NCBI GenBank assembly: GCA_030549205.1
Contig: JAUKTV010000003.1
Coordinates: 682,001-746,000 of the forward strand
DNA from: Apiosordaria backusii
Taxonomy: Eukaryota; Ascomycota; Sordariomycetes; Sordariales; Lasiosphaeriaceae
DNA: 64,000 nt
Direction of reading: 5' to 3'
The position numbers and the translations under genes were made by a program. The stretch's first letter is position 1. Every line of letters starts with the position of its first letter. A model generated the notes under the pieces. That model had not been told where the DNA came from. It made no database searches and saw only the letters and a list, made by a program, of their open reading frames with translations. Below, one piece after another: positions 54,251 through 64,000 of the stretch.

Positions 54251-54645
54251 CAACATCACCATTCTTTTTTCCACCGTTTGTTTGTCACCTACTCAAACTG
54301 ACATCAGCTGTTGGTCCTTTTGGGTTGTCTCATGTAGCGAGCTGACAACCTAGAATCCCATTGTTCAGATCTCCTACCGTAACTCGAGTAGACCTAGCCA
54401 CATCAAAGCCACTGTAGCACGCCATCGTGGCCTCAATGCAACGACAAGCGGCGGAGAGAAAAGTGCGAGTCTCTCAGCCCTAAAAGCCGTTAACTCCACC
54501 TATTTTCCTCACAACCACAACCTTGAAAATCCTTGTTTCCCGCTCTTTGCACAAGGACCGCCCAGAGAAAAAGACTTTTCACTCAAGCGGCAAAAGGAAA
54601 GCTTCCACACAACAACTCTCAACGGATACAGCTCAGGCAATCCTC

Positions 54646-54735
54646 ACCCGGCTAGCTCAATCGGTAGAGCGTGAGACTCTTAAGGAGTTCCTCCGTCAAA
54701 TCTCAAGGTTGTGGGTTCGACCCCCACGTCGGGCT
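54646..54735 (+). tRNA. tRNA-Lys (CUU), 17-nt intron, A at position 1
   Basis: D-arm GCTC/GAGC, anticodon stem TGAGA/TCTCA, T-arm GTGGG-TTCGACC-CCCAC and acceptor (A)CCCGGC/GTCGGGC. The loop CTCTTA gives anticodon CUU. A 17-nt intron follows position 37. Position 1 is A opposite C72, where tRNA-Lys normally has a G1-C72 pair. Confidence 0.88.
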
Positions 54736-55596
54736 CAATTCCCGGCATCGAATGTGCCATCTTTTTGTCTAGTGGGTTTTTCTTTTTCTTTTGGGACATA
54801 TTTTGTTCAGACTTCTACGTGTGGTGCCACGCCAGAATCCATCGAATTTTTGACCCTGACCTATGCCATCGTTTTCATCTGATTGATGTTTTACTCCCTT
54901 GTTTATCATGCATGATCATGTGCGCCAATCTCTGATATCAAGGTCCAGGGGCTCTTTGGTGGTTGCACTGCACGAGATATGTCTCGGGTGTTGGCAATTT
55001 TTATCTTGGCTGATCCACCGGGGACAGCATTGTGAATACCAGCCGGTGAGCTTGGACGTTTTCTCTTGTGCTACGGAGGCTTTGAGGATGAAACATTGAT
55101 GTTTAATATTTCGGGAGGGGCTTGGACCGTAGATTGCGAAGTTCTTCAGGGAGAAAGACACATGTGATTGCCAGCTTGATTGTGTTAATTAAAAACAATT
55201 TGATCAAGACATCGGCCAGTCCAATAGGTATTGATGCTCAACTCAAGAATTAACCAGACCTGGTTTGAGCATTGGTTGTGGTAGACCAAGCGAGACACTT
55301 AACACAACTCTGGCTCTAGAAAATATGAAAATATGAATGATTTGTGCAAAGTACGCTTCGAAAGTGAGAAATGACTGGGGAAAATCCACCTCCTGACTGT
55401 GAAAAAAAAAAAAAAAAACTTTGCTGCATGAACAAGGTTCACATTATCCGTTTTGTGTTCACCCACGGCTGTGGTTCAAATGGAAGCTCCAGCCCATCTG
55501 CAAGGGACAAGCAAAAGTCAAAGACAACTCAACAAATTTGCTGGCAGCTCTCACCAAAAGCCTCAAAACCACCATTCATCACAACCAGCAACCCAA
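54736..55596. other. Intergenic with A17 tract
   Basis: A run of 17 A is at 55402-55418. No gene seen between the tRNA-Lys and tRNA-Thr genes. Confidence 0.45.
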
Positions 55597-55668
55597 GCCC
55601 GCATGGCTCAGTGGTAGAGCGCATCACTAGTAATGATGAGGTCGTCAGTTCGATTCTGGCTGTGGGCA
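55597..55668 (+). tRNA. tRNA-Thr (AGU), intronless
   Basis: Acceptor GCCCGCA/TGTGGGC, D-arm GCTC/GAGC, anticodon stem CATCA/TGATG, T-arm GTCAG/CTGGC. The loop CTAGTAA gives anticodon AGU. The length is 72 nt. It is the only tRNA in the window without an intron. A T12 tract follows about 30 nt downstream. Confidence 0.93.
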
Positions 55669-56340
55669 TCCCAGTATTTTTGCGGTTCATTTCGCTTTTT
55701 TTTTTTTCATTTCTCCGTAACATTGTTCCCCCATTTCTTTCTTTTCGCAAATCCCAATTCCCAAAAAACATCAGGCCACATTTACCAATCACCCAATTTA
55801 GCGCTTGTCGCGCGCACAGTTGCCCCGAATGTGCGGGTCCCTCCCCTGATTGATAAGTGTGGCTTGCCAAGAAACCACTAGTCTGGCCAGGATGGGCTCG
55901 TGCGGGGAGCTCTGACAGTTGCTTTGGGCAGTCTCTGAAGCACGGTGCAAGAAGCCCACAGAAAGCTAAACCCGTTGTGGACACCCACTCATTTTCCATG
56001 GACCTCGAGCCGGAACCCAACCACAACTCCACAGTGGCTCCTGTTTGCTGGAGCTTTTGGCTGGGTTTTGGGGCTGGACCTTTCTTGGATTTGGTGCCAT
56101 TTCGCTTTGCAAAAGAGTCAAATAAGAAATCAGATGAGTGGCGTATTCGACATCACACACACACAAGAGCGGCGCTAAAAGCTGCAGGCTCAACGTCTTG
56201 CCTTCGCTTTCTTTCGTCAGGCTCCCCTCTCTCATACGATCCGCCAGCAGCAGCAACCTTCTTGAAGGAGTGGAAGGATATTCCAACGGCTTCACCATTC
56301 AACACCCCTCAGAAACACACACTCAACAAGAAAGAGGGAA
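55669..56340. other. Intergenic, no gene seen
   Basis: 3' flank of tRNA-Thr and promoter of the GNAT gene, including a short CA tract (about 56153-56163). No supported gene. Confidence 0.45.
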
Positions 56341-57353
56341 ATGTCGTCACCAACTGCCAATAGCCCATTGAGAAGCGGGATGGAGACCCCGCCTACGCCT
56401 CATCCCATTTCGGACGAGGTCCTACGCGCCGTATATGCGTCCGACCAGGAGATGTACCCCGCGGGCCTGTCGTACGACCGACTCTGCAGCTGGGTGGCGG
56501 CCTGTCCCGAAATGTCGATTTGCTGGTCCTCGCCCAAGACGGGGGTCCTCGGGGTGGTCATTGTTTTGCCTATGCTGAGGGAGTATTGGGAGGATTTGTT
56601 GGTTGGGAAGCTCAAGGAGCCCGGAGTTGATGCAGAGCTGATGTTTCCTCACGACAACAAAAAGAAGCAGTTGGAAAGTCAGAGTGTGGTGGCAGGGGCC
56701 AGACAGATTGGGAACGGCAGGGTATCAAATGGGAGGTCAGGAGGTATGCAGGAGGAGAAGGAGGAACGGCAAGAGGTCGGGCTGCATGTTTACCACATTG
56801 AGCGGCTAGCTGTGGAGCCACCCACGGCGAAGCAGAAGAGGTTTTCAGAGATTGCGATTGAGGAGGTTACGAGACGCGCCGCGGAGAAGAAGGGGTGGAA
56901 GGTTGTTGGGTTATCTGGTATGTTCCTTCTTACCTGTGTTTATCAACTGGATTACATACTAACGTAACAACCATCAAAGCCCTCACAGCTACAGACGGAG
57001 GTAAAAGGACATTTCAACGTCTTGGCTTCAAGAATACAGGCTACAGAGAGCTATTTGTCACCAAGGCAATACGTCGGCCTTCCTATGCCGCCATCGGGAT
57101 CGGCAACAACCCCAGCATTCCCGAGGAGGCTGCCGATGAACCTGAAGAGCTCGACATGCTCTACATCTATCCCGAAGATGGAGCCGGGGGGAAGAGCGTC
57201 AGCGAAATCATTGGATATGGCCGGACGGTGGTGTCCATGTCTGAGATGACTGTCAAACGCATCAGTCAGGAGGAGCAGCAGGAGGACCAGTCGAATCCGT
57301 TAATGTCAAGTAATGGGAATGGCTGTGCATTTTCATTGTCAAGCTCAATCTGA
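56341..57353 (+). CDS. GNAT-fold N-acetyltransferase-like protein
   Basis: Exons are 56341-56917 and 56980-57353 (62-nt intron with branch TACTAACG), giving 316 aa. The GNAT core is spread over both exons: LSYDRLCSWVAACPEMSICW at the N-terminus, GVLGVVIVLPMLREYWEDLL as an early beta-strand/loop, and HVYHIERLAVEPPTAKQKRF followed by IAIEEVTRRAAEKKGWKVVG. That corresponds to the beta4-alpha3 region where acetyl-CoA binds, and TFQRLGFKNTGYRELFV is the C-terminal strand pattern. The usual Q/R-x-x-G-x-G/A pyrophosphate loop is not recognisable; PPTAKQKRFSE sits in its place. A low-complexity insert (about 115-150) separates the strands. Substrate is unknown. Confidence 0.72.
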
Positions 57354-58179
57354 ACAGCTTGGTAGTGGATAGCAGTGCACGGCCATGGAGAAATAAACGA
57401 AGGAACATCTCAACTCACTTTCCTGCCCCGCTGCATCATGAAACCCATGTTGGCGATGTTGATGATCCGGGAAGATCCGTCGAGAGTGCGGGGACAGGAG
57501 ACGATCTGTCTTAGTTCTCAGCCGCCGGTATCACTGCGTATCCGGGCCGTTCTGCGCGCTACCCTGCGATCTGTTGTCTCGTTGGCCCTAAAGGGTAAAA
57601 AACGCGGGGGTGCAGAGACATTGTTGACTGACTATCCACCACATCCTTACCAGATTCGGACAACATGAAGCACTGCAGCGCGGGGAACTTGACGAAGAGA
57701 GCCGGTGTGATTCACAATGACCACTTGTAATTGAGGCACTTCATCAAAACACTATGCGGCAGACGCGGTGAGTTGATGTCACAATGTATCAGCTCAGACG
57801 TCTGAATCCCGTCCCTAAGGTGCGGTGGAAACAACAAAGAGTCTAGTTTGATGTTGCGATCGGTGGTCACGATGTTGTGATCGAGAGACAAGATCAGCAA
57901 TACTGTTTCTCCGTCACACGAGTTCAGGTTTCCAATTGGCCTCTGTGTAAGTCAGGGCTGTCATAGGGTGCGGTTGAGTAGTGTTCTATCCGACAAGAGT
58001 CGGGAGAGCCATGAGTGAGAAAAAGTCGTCGGGTACGAGGATGGGTGACATGATTTCAAGTATAAAGACCCCTTCATTTGAACCAACATCATCACCATCA
58101 TCTTCTTCCAACAAACAACCCAACACACAAACAAATATCACCTCTCAACAACTCCCAAGCCAACAGACCAACCTTCAAA
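57354..58179. promoter_or_regulatory. Intergenic and promoter of the small secreted protein
   Basis: TATAAAG at 58061-58067 lies 113 bp upstream of the ATG at 58180. A CA-rich pyrimidine-poor leader follows, ending CTTCAAAATG. No other gene was seen. Confidence 0.5.
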
Positions 58180-58500
58180 ATGAAGTTCACCACCACCGCT
58201 CTCCTCACCACCCTCCTCACCACCGCCACCGCCCTCCCCTGGTCCTTCAAGAGCGCCACCACCGGAAAGCACTCTGATGAGATCACGTACGCCTGTCCCC
58301 TTCACCCCTACCCGTACACAGCAATCAAACTAACTCACACCTACCCTTCAGCCTCCACCTAACCCTCGACAAACCCACCACCCACCACCGCCCCACCAGC
58401 TCCGAGTCCGAGATGAAAATGATCATGGAGCTCTCCAACATCTGCCTCCGCGTCTGCTGGCCCGAGAGCCCCACCTGCCCAGATGGTTGGGTAAGTACAC

Positions 58501-58547
<47 letters not shown>

Positions 58548-58650
58548 CTGCTCGCCGCGCATCCAGAAATTAATCATGTCTGCCTTACAGGAAGCCAAGC
58601 AATTCGGCCACTGCTGGACCTGCTGCCGCAAGGACGAGGAGGATCTCTGA
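58180..58650 (+). CDS. Small secreted cysteine-rich protein (effector-like)
   Basis: Three exons: 58180-58286, 58352-58490 and 58591-58650, giving 101 aa. A signal peptide (MKFTTTALLTTLLTTATALP) precedes a short His/Thr-rich region and a compact C-terminal Cys module: C67, C71, C78, C90, C93, C94 with CWPESPTCPDGW and CWTCC. This CPxGW...CWTCC arrangement recurs in small secreted proteins of Sordariomycetes, from memory of the family pattern and without a known function. Intron 2 is expanded to 100 nt by an AC dinucleotide repeat. TATA box and Kozak context are good, so the gene is likely expressed. Candidate apoplastic effector or antimicrobial peptide; neither is shown. Confidence 0.8.
58504..58546. 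repeat. AC dinucleotide microsatellite inside an intron
   Basis: About 21 AC units lie 13 nt after the donor of the second intron of the small secreted protein gene. Length variation would change intron size but not coding. Confidence 0.95.
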
Positions 58651-59154
58651 ACATCCTCGGCTACCTACGTCATAGCCTAGCAGGCTTACTCGTGATAGTG
58701 CTCAAGTTCCTGTGGGTTATGACTTGACCGACTATCTAGTCTCACGCGGTGGTGGCATGGAGGGAGGGAGATTGACCAACTGCAATGACGCTCATTTAAG
58801 GGAAAGAGGCGCCTCGGTGAGAACTGTGAGGAGGATTTGTGAGAAGGGTTTAATGACTGAGAATGAAGCTAGCGAATACCGGTGATAAGAAAATTGAGAC
58901 TTTTGTTTCTACCATTCTTTCGAGCAGTGATAGTTTTGATGTTTGAGTGCTGATTTTTTTCATGTTTCAAGTTCTAGTGTGAGTGTGGTACTTGTGAGTT
59001 ATGAGGGTAGACTGCATGAGGGGGGTTAAAATCAAAGCAACCTCATGGGAGTATGGTTCCATGCCGGTGAGGTACAAAAAAAGGCAATCAAAAGTGAAGA
59101 GGAAAGGGGAAAGTCGGGTATGGAGGACGATGTTGTAAATAAAGGCAAAAAGAT
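58651..59154. other. Intergenic, no gene seen
   Basis: 3' flank of the small secreted gene. A T5 tract read on the minus strand (59147-59151) terminates the tRNA-Ile gene. Confidence 0.45.
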
Positions 59155-59249
59155 GCCCAATAACAGGATTGAACTGTTGACCTTCGCATTACCATATGCT
59201 GGTTTCCCCAGTATTAGTACGACGCTCTAACCAGCTGAGCTAATCGGGC
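59155..59249 (-). tRNA. tRNA-Ile (AAU), second copy, 22-nt intron
   Basis: The exons are identical to the tRNA-Ile at 11609 and fold into the same cloverleaf; the mature length is 73 nt. The intron is 22 nt and unrelated in sequence, folding as CTGG-GGAAA-CCAG. Anticodon AAU. Confidence 0.94.
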
Positions 59250-59570
59250 TGATGTGGAGATTGTTGTGTTGTAAGACAGACTGAGCGCTTACGATAGGCA
59301 CCCTATCCCTTCCCCTGATTTTACTTCATAACCAAGGCAAATAAACAGGGGTGCTCTTTAAGAGCATATTCATTGCATATATGACGTGAAGCTCAGCTTG
59401 GAATGCGTTGATAAAAGGTACAGGATAACACCACCGAAGTGTTCTAGTCTACTTAGCTGGAGAAGGGGGTCGGGCTATCTCCAGGCGGCATCTGCTTTCT
59501 AATATCTTTTGAGACCTAGATCCTCACTAAGTCTACACAACAGTCTTCCTCCTCACCATCAACAAACATA
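59250..59570. other. Intergenic, no gene seen
   Basis: This is the 5' flank of tRNA-Ile and the probable 3' UTR of the carboxypeptidase gene. Nothing further supported. Confidence 0.45.
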
Positions 59571-60914
59571 TCACCCCAGCCTCGCAGCAGTCAGTAACAA
59601 CTCCATGAATGCAGTACTGCTTTCAATCAGATTCAGCTTGTGCTTCTCCTCCGTCGGGTAGAATAAGCACTCGGCCTCCTCATTCCACTCGCCAAACTCC
59701 ACGCCCAGTCCATACACCTTCTTCTTTTTCGGGTCTAGTGCAGCTCTAAAAAGACCCTGATCTGCAGAGCATCCGCTGCTGGGATACAGATGAGGGGCCT
59801 GAATAGCCCTGTAAAACCGTCCTGTTGAGTCAGTCATTCCTCCAGCCACTCTTGCAGCTGCTAATGTCAACGCGTCCCAGTCTTTTTGCTCCAAAAACTC
59901 CTTGTACTCGAACCCCGGCTTGTCCGGAACGACACCTCTCTTGCCATCGAAGCTCTTGTTCTGCCAACTTTGAGAACGATCCAATGCCTGATTTGAATCA
60001 TGGCACCACCCGTATAATACCAATGTCGCGGGCGAATGAAGATCCAAGAACCATCCGAGATCAGGAAACTGGTCCAGCGTCCAGTCAACATTCTTCGTCT
60101 CCGGCTCAGACAGCGGTCCAGTGCCGTGGTAGATCTCAGTGTTTGGATCGTCCGAGGAGGGATCAATACCGGGTGCAAATGCCTCGGTGAAGTTCCATAC
60201 CGGCGCAAAGTTCCGGTTCAAGTCTACACCAACCGAGCCTGGCTCGCCCTGAATAGCTCTGGCCGGGTTCCGGTTCTTCCTCCAGCAGGAGTCCGTCGCT
60301 TGATCAAATGCCAGCCCATCCGGGTTGACAACAGGAATGACAACGACACCCTGTGATAATGCCAGCTGCACCTGAGCAGCAGAGTACGACATGCCTCCAT
60401 ACACCAACCCCTTCTTCTCCGTGGCGGCATGGACGAGATCAGAGATGAAGTAGATCAAGTGATCTGGTCCACCTCTCTCACGAGAGTGAATGCCGCTTTC
60501 AAGGAGGACTTTGTAACCTCTGTTGCCCTTCTTCCCGCTTCCGCCGATCTTGGCGCCGTACATTGTTCTGTTCTCGTATGTCTTGTGAGGCATCTCAAAG
60601 TACTCTACTTTGTCCTTGCCAAACTGTTTGGCAAGGCCAAGTACAGCAGACTTGATCTCGCCAATGTTGAGAATGCTGCCGAATGTGGAATTGGGGTTGT
60701 TGCCGATGCCACGGGGGGCAATCGTACCGTTTTGGAAGCGGTCGCCGACAGCGACGGGGACAGTGCCAAGGTTGGCTTGACGGCGGTTGATAACTCCTCT
60801 GGCACTGTGAGCTTTAAGGTCGATGATGTGACCGCCGTGTCGCTCCTTCTCGGTGAGGCAGGCTTGGGTTGCCGCTAGTTGGGCGAAAAAAGCGAGGAAG
60901 GTGGAAGTTTTCAT
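59571..60914 (-). CDS. Secreted M14 zinc carboxypeptidase
   Basis: This single-exon gene gives 447 aa. A signal peptide (MKTSTFLAFFAQLAATQAC) is followed by a probable propeptide with a dibasic site (INRRQAN, residues 42-48). The M14 zinc ligands are in SGIHSRERG (His143 and Glu146) and in WFLDLHSPAT. The substrate-binding block NPDGLAFDQATDSCWRKNR and the DLNRNF motif are present, and the catalytic Glu is in YGLGVEFGEWNEEAE. This is the full layout of an active metallocarboxypeptidase releasing C-terminal residues from peptides outside the cell. The preference (A- or B-type) cannot be assigned safely. Confidence 0.92.
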   Translation of the reverse strand: MKTSTFLAFFAQLAATQACLTEKERHGGHIIDLKAHSARGVINRRQANLGTVPVAVGDRFQNGTIAPRGIGNNPNSTFGSILNIGEIKSAVLGLAKQFGKDKVEYFEMPHKTYENRTMYGAKIGGSGKKGNRGYKVLLESGIHSRERGGPDHLIYFISDLVHAATEKKGLVYGGMSYSAAQVQLALSQGVVVIPVVNPDGLAFDQATDSCWRKNRNPARAIQGEPGSVGVDLNRNFAPVWNFTEAFAPGIDPSSDDPNTEIYHGTGPLSEPETKNVDWTLDQFPDLGWFLDLHSPATLVLYGWCHDSNQALDRSQSWQNKSFDGKRGVVPDKPGFEYKEFLEQKDWDALTLAAARVAGGMTDSTGRFYRAIQAPHLYPSSGCSADQGLFRAALDPKKKKVYGLGVEFGEWNEEAECLFYPTEEKHKLNLIESSTAFMELLLTAARLG

Positions 60915-62518
60915 CTTGGACGGGAATGATAAGGAAGGGTGCGGTGGAGGGGTGCAGGGGAGAACGATGCTGACGGTTGCGCGGCAGGCTTTGTACTTTA
61001 TCGCTACGTACGGGAACTAGTATTGAGTTAAGGTCGGTGTTCACCGGGGTTTCTAATGCGGCTCCCAGCTCGGAATGCTTGTTTGAAGAATGAGACAGAC
61101 AAGTTGCCTTGCCAGCTGGCCTGCCGTCAACAGTGTTGCATTCGGTCCTGCATGCATGCGCGATTCGTCCGTCACCCAGCAAGAAGGTAGTATCGCATCT
61201 CGGGTCGCTCTGACTCTCACTTGGTATGCCTGTATGACCTTTTCCCACCAAGTATCTGATCTGGGAAAGATGCCTATCTGTATCATCTGGCAACTTCCTT
61301 AAAATCCGGCCGGGAATCCAGGCGAAGACTAATATTGTGGTGGTTCCCGAAAAGCTCTCCACCAGGATTTGAATCCGGAAGGTCGTTTACGAACTCCCTA
61401 GAACGCAGAAGACTCACAAACTTTGTCATCACAACGACGGTGGTATTCATAATTACACGCAAGTAAGCGTAGCATTTAACCTTCAGCCCAAGCTCGCCCT
61501 GCTCTAACCCGGAGACAAGGTGACATGCAGTACAGGTCAGGGTGGAACTTTAACATCGTACTCGCTATCATATCATTATCTGCTGCATATATTGGAAGGT
61601 CCGCGCCGCTCGTCAACCTCTACGCCATCAATGATTACCGCTCACGTCGTTTCATTGCTGACATCACGAGGTAAAAACGAGTGAATCTAGATTCATTGTT
61701 GATGAAAGAGGGATGTTGGCTAAACATGTGATGTGGTATCCTGCCTGAAGCCTCGGCTCCCTCGAACTTCATTCAGGTAGGGAAAACTTCCATATCGAGG
61801 CACAATTTAAGATTGCATTCGACGGGTCAATGGGTACAAACATCCGCTGTCCGGTTGGAAGGAAGAGGAGTTCTGAGAAAAGAGTGGACCACAGAGAATA
61901 GTGCGCGTGAAGCCATGATATTTCCAATGATATTCCCAGCAAGGCAGATCAGCTGCAGTCTGCAAGGGCGAGGCAGATTCACATCACCTACCCAACACAT
62001 CTTGCATGGTGACATGTCGGCGTCCCCAACCGGGTGACTCACGGCATGATGTGCCACAATGTTTGTGGAGCGAAGCTTGGTCATCACCCCCCTATTCAGC
62101 CCTACACCACGAACGAGGCTAACCCTAACCCACAAGACATTTCGGCAGTTAGGTATGTACCTAAGCAGCTGAACAAGGTAGGTAGCTGGAATGTTTTCAA
62201 GAAGACTGAAGCTTTCGTTGGTTAGAGAGGATTGAACAACACACTTGACATCTGCCGACTAACTTCCGACCTTATGACATGTGTTAAAATCATCGCATCC
62301 AGCACTTTCGGCGAACAGAAGCGTGTGATGTACAGTGGACGCCTTGCACAGCCCGGTTATCACAGATGGCCCAATTGAAATCTCCATAATTGTGCCAAGA
62401 CTGCATGCTGGTGGTTTTGATGGCAGCAGCAGAATGGCGGAGCAGTTCAGTGGAAAATGGAAAGTGTGACCGGACGAGGTGCCACAACATGGCTCTTGCA
62501 TATCCATTTTAACCCTCA
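60915..62518. other. 1.6-kb gene-free stretch
   Basis: No supported gene. CTAACCCTAACCC (62119-62131) is two telomere-type units, too short to be more than chance. A T-arm-like sequence on the minus strand at about 61360-61380 has no matching acceptor stem. Confidence 0.45.
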
Positions 62519-63064
62519 ATGGGCCGCAATCCTAAGGAGCCGACTTCCATCCTCAAAATATCTTTCTCCTCCATATCCACCCTCCGAATCCCTGTGTTCG
62601 CGATAACTCTTTGTATTGTGATTCTACTTTGCTGCTTCCGAGCATCAATTTTAACTATGCCGCCTGGTAGAGCTTTGTTAGTTGGCGGTCGAGCTGGCGG
62701 TGAAGCTGGCAGTGAAGCTAAGCGTGAAGTTGATAGTGGAGCTGCTGGCCTGCTTGGTGCGGCTCGCACAACAGAGCATGAGGACATTGAGGTAAAGAAG
62801 CTTTCCACGTATACAGCTTCTATAAATCCCGTCCGCAACAAATCAATTTTAACCATGCCGCCTGGTGGAGCTTCGTTAGTTGGTGGTCGAGCTGGCGGTG
62901 AAGCTGGCAGTGAAGCTAATCGTGAAGTTGATGGTCGAGCTAATGGCCTACCTGGTGCGGCTCACACCACTGAACATGAAGACATTGAGGTAAAGAAGCT
63001 TCTCACGTATACAACTTCTATAAGTCCCATCCGCAACAAATCGTTAGGAGCTAATCAAGGGTGA
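62519..63064 (+). CDS. Hypothetical protein built on a 66-residue duplication
   Basis: An ATG at 62519 opens 181 codons. After a hydrophobic segment (IPVFAITLCIVILLCCF) the protein consists of two copies of a 66-residue unit beginning SILTMPPG and ending VRNK or IRNK, coded by the 198-bp tandem repeat. The repeat keeps frame and most substitutions are third-position or conservative (for example KREVDSGAAG against NREVDGRANG), mildly favouring real coding. I know no relative. It may instead be non-coding duplicated DNA. Confidence 0.35.
   Translation: MGRNPKEPTSILKISFSSISTLRIPVFAITLCIVILLCCFRASILTMPPGRALLVGGRAGGEAGSEAKREVDSGAAGLLGAARTTEHEDIEVKKLSTYTASINPVRNKSILTMPPGGASLVGGRAGGEAGSEANREVDGRANGLPGAAHTTEHEDIEVKKLLTYTTSISPIRNKSLGANQG
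62644..63039. repeat. 198-bp direct tandem duplication, two copies
   Basis: Copy 1 is 62644-62841 and copy 2 62842-63039, in head-to-tail contact and highly similar by eye. Both start ATCAATTTTAA and include GAGCTGGCGGTGAAGCTGG. The unit length is a multiple of three. Confidence 0.9.
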
Positions 63065-63127
63065 TAGGGGGGGTACCAGCAGTCAGGATCATACGACCCC
63101 ACTGCCGCCTGCTGCGATGATGCCTCG

Positions 63128-64000
63128 ATGGGGTATACTCACCCGACGCAGTCGTATTCTGAGGGTATGTTTTCGTCGTCGCAGGCTTGGGATTCAGCTG
63201 CCTGGAACTTGAACGATACCTACGATCTTGATTGGGGAACCGCTCCACAAACAGTCCAAAAATCAGGGATAGCATATCCGGACCTTCTCGGTTCTGACAA
63301 CCTGGAAAAGCAACCGTTGGAGACACAGGATACGGTATGTCAATTTGGCTGTTTTCTGTGATGTTCTGGACCAAACGATTATGCTCAGGCCGCCTGGCTT
63401 CATGTTGAAGTGATGGCACTGCGCTAATGCTTGGCAGCAACCCTCGCCAGAGCACAGTCGACATGAACCTCCTGTCGCGAATTACCTTGGATTTCCTCAG
63501 TTCTTTGGCAACATCATGATCGAAAATACTGGAGCTTCCTGCTGGCCTACAGATGATCTAGTCCCGATGTCTCGAGAGACATTGGAAGCGAAGTTGAAGC
63601 CTCTCCTAGCAGCCTATGCGTCGCACCAATTAGGCCATCCCCTAAACGTCGTGGCAGGTTTGGTGCGGCCCTACTCAGCGCAGATTAGTAGTCACTTTTG
63701 GCTCAACGTTTACTCTAAGCGACCAAATGAAGAAAGACCGTCTATGCTCACACCTGGACTGTCTTCACTCTTCGAACACTTGACGGCGACAGGGTCTTCT
63801 AGGAATCATGAGCGTTCCCGTCGCAGTGGCGCTGACAACCGTAGTTCGCTTGAACTATTGCGTGACGTCTGGAATGGAGAACAGATAAGACGGCTGATTG
63901 TCAATCACAGATCATTTGGCAGCTTAGTGACAAAGATTCGAGGGGAGTTGTACTCGGAAGAGCGCGAGATGCAGAAGATTAGGTCCAAAGTGTCAGTCTC
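63128..64000 (+). CDS. Unknown protein, 5' part; truncated by window end
   Basis: Exon 1 runs from ATG 63128 to 63319 and a phase-0 intron to about 63438 (GTATGT..GGCAG), then exon 2 is open to the window edge. Exon 1 is Ser/Tyr/Trp-rich (MGYTHPTQSYSEGMFSSS). Exon 2 has a more ordered composition, with NYLGFPQFFGNIMIENTGAS, SLELLRDVWNGEQIRRLIVN and a helical charged stretch near 63900-64000. Nothing is recognised. An upstream exon is possible because sequence before the ATG reads as QQSGSYDPTAACCDDAS in frame, ahead of stops at about 63061-63066. Confidence 0.45.

Noticed and set aside
61355..61430. tRNA-like T arm (GGATTCAAATCC on the minus strand)
   Set aside because: T stem has a mismatch next to the loop and no acceptor or D arm can be formed upstream.
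62119..62131. Interstitial telomere repeat CTAACCCTAACCC
   Set aside because: Two units only; a similar stretch also occurs by chance inside the MFS gene (about 40639-40649).

Overview
The window is a piece of nuclear genome from a filamentous ascomycete (Pezizomycotina, most likely Sordariomycetes and perhaps Sordariales). The evidence is short introns (44-100 nt, GT..AG, usually with a CTNAC-type branch point), HET-domain genes, a Zn2Cys6 regulator, a hydrophobin, DUF3716 and Fungal_trans_2 proteins, and nuclear tRNA genes, most of which carry an intron after position 37. The species cannot be fixed from sequence alone.

Layout. 0-14.8 kb is a compact housekeeping block: the 3' end of a WDR48/Bun107-like gene, a mitochondrial S-adenosylmethionine carrier (PET8), a TilS-like tRNA(Ile)-lysidine synthase, a histidine acid phosphatase, the Rab geranylgeranyl transferase alpha subunit (BET4), the meiotic APC/C activator AMA1, a tRNA-Ile, a Qc-SNARE (SYN8) and a DUF3716 protein. 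15-32 kb is looser: an unknown membrane protein, a secreted kelch protein, two tRNA-His genes flanking a divergent P450-like gene, a PhoD-type phosphatase, a canonical P450, a HET protein, a tRNA-Gln and a Fungal_trans_2 protein. 33-44 kb holds a 2.9-kb gene-free stretch with inverted repeats, a gene fusing an unknown N-terminal region, an intracellular astacin-like metalloprotease and ankyrin repeats, a Cys-rich octapeptide-repeat protein, and a divergent MFS transporter / Zn2Cys6 regulator pair. 44-64 kb is accessory in character: an APH-fold pseudokinase, tRNAs (Ala, Gln, Lys, Thr, Ile), a HET gene broken by two stop codons, a hydrophobin, a 4-kb gene-free stretch, a GNAT protein, a small Cys-rich secreted protein, an M14 carboxypeptidase, a 198-bp tandem duplication and a gene running off the right edge.

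How the genes relate. This is not one pathway. The secreted set (kelch, PhoD, hydrophobin, small Cys-rich protein, M14 peptidase) fits extracellular life. The two HET genes and the metalloprotease-ankyrin gene fit self/non-self or intracellular surveillance, although that role is an inference for the latter. The MFS/regulator pair shares a promoter with three copies of an 11-bp motif and may be a self-contained transport-regulation unit.

Caveats. Two genes (PET8 and the histidine phosphatase) are interrupted exactly at homopolymers, each repaired by one extra base, so sequence error is as likely as true mutation. All exon models were built by eye from splice signals and reading-frame continuity.
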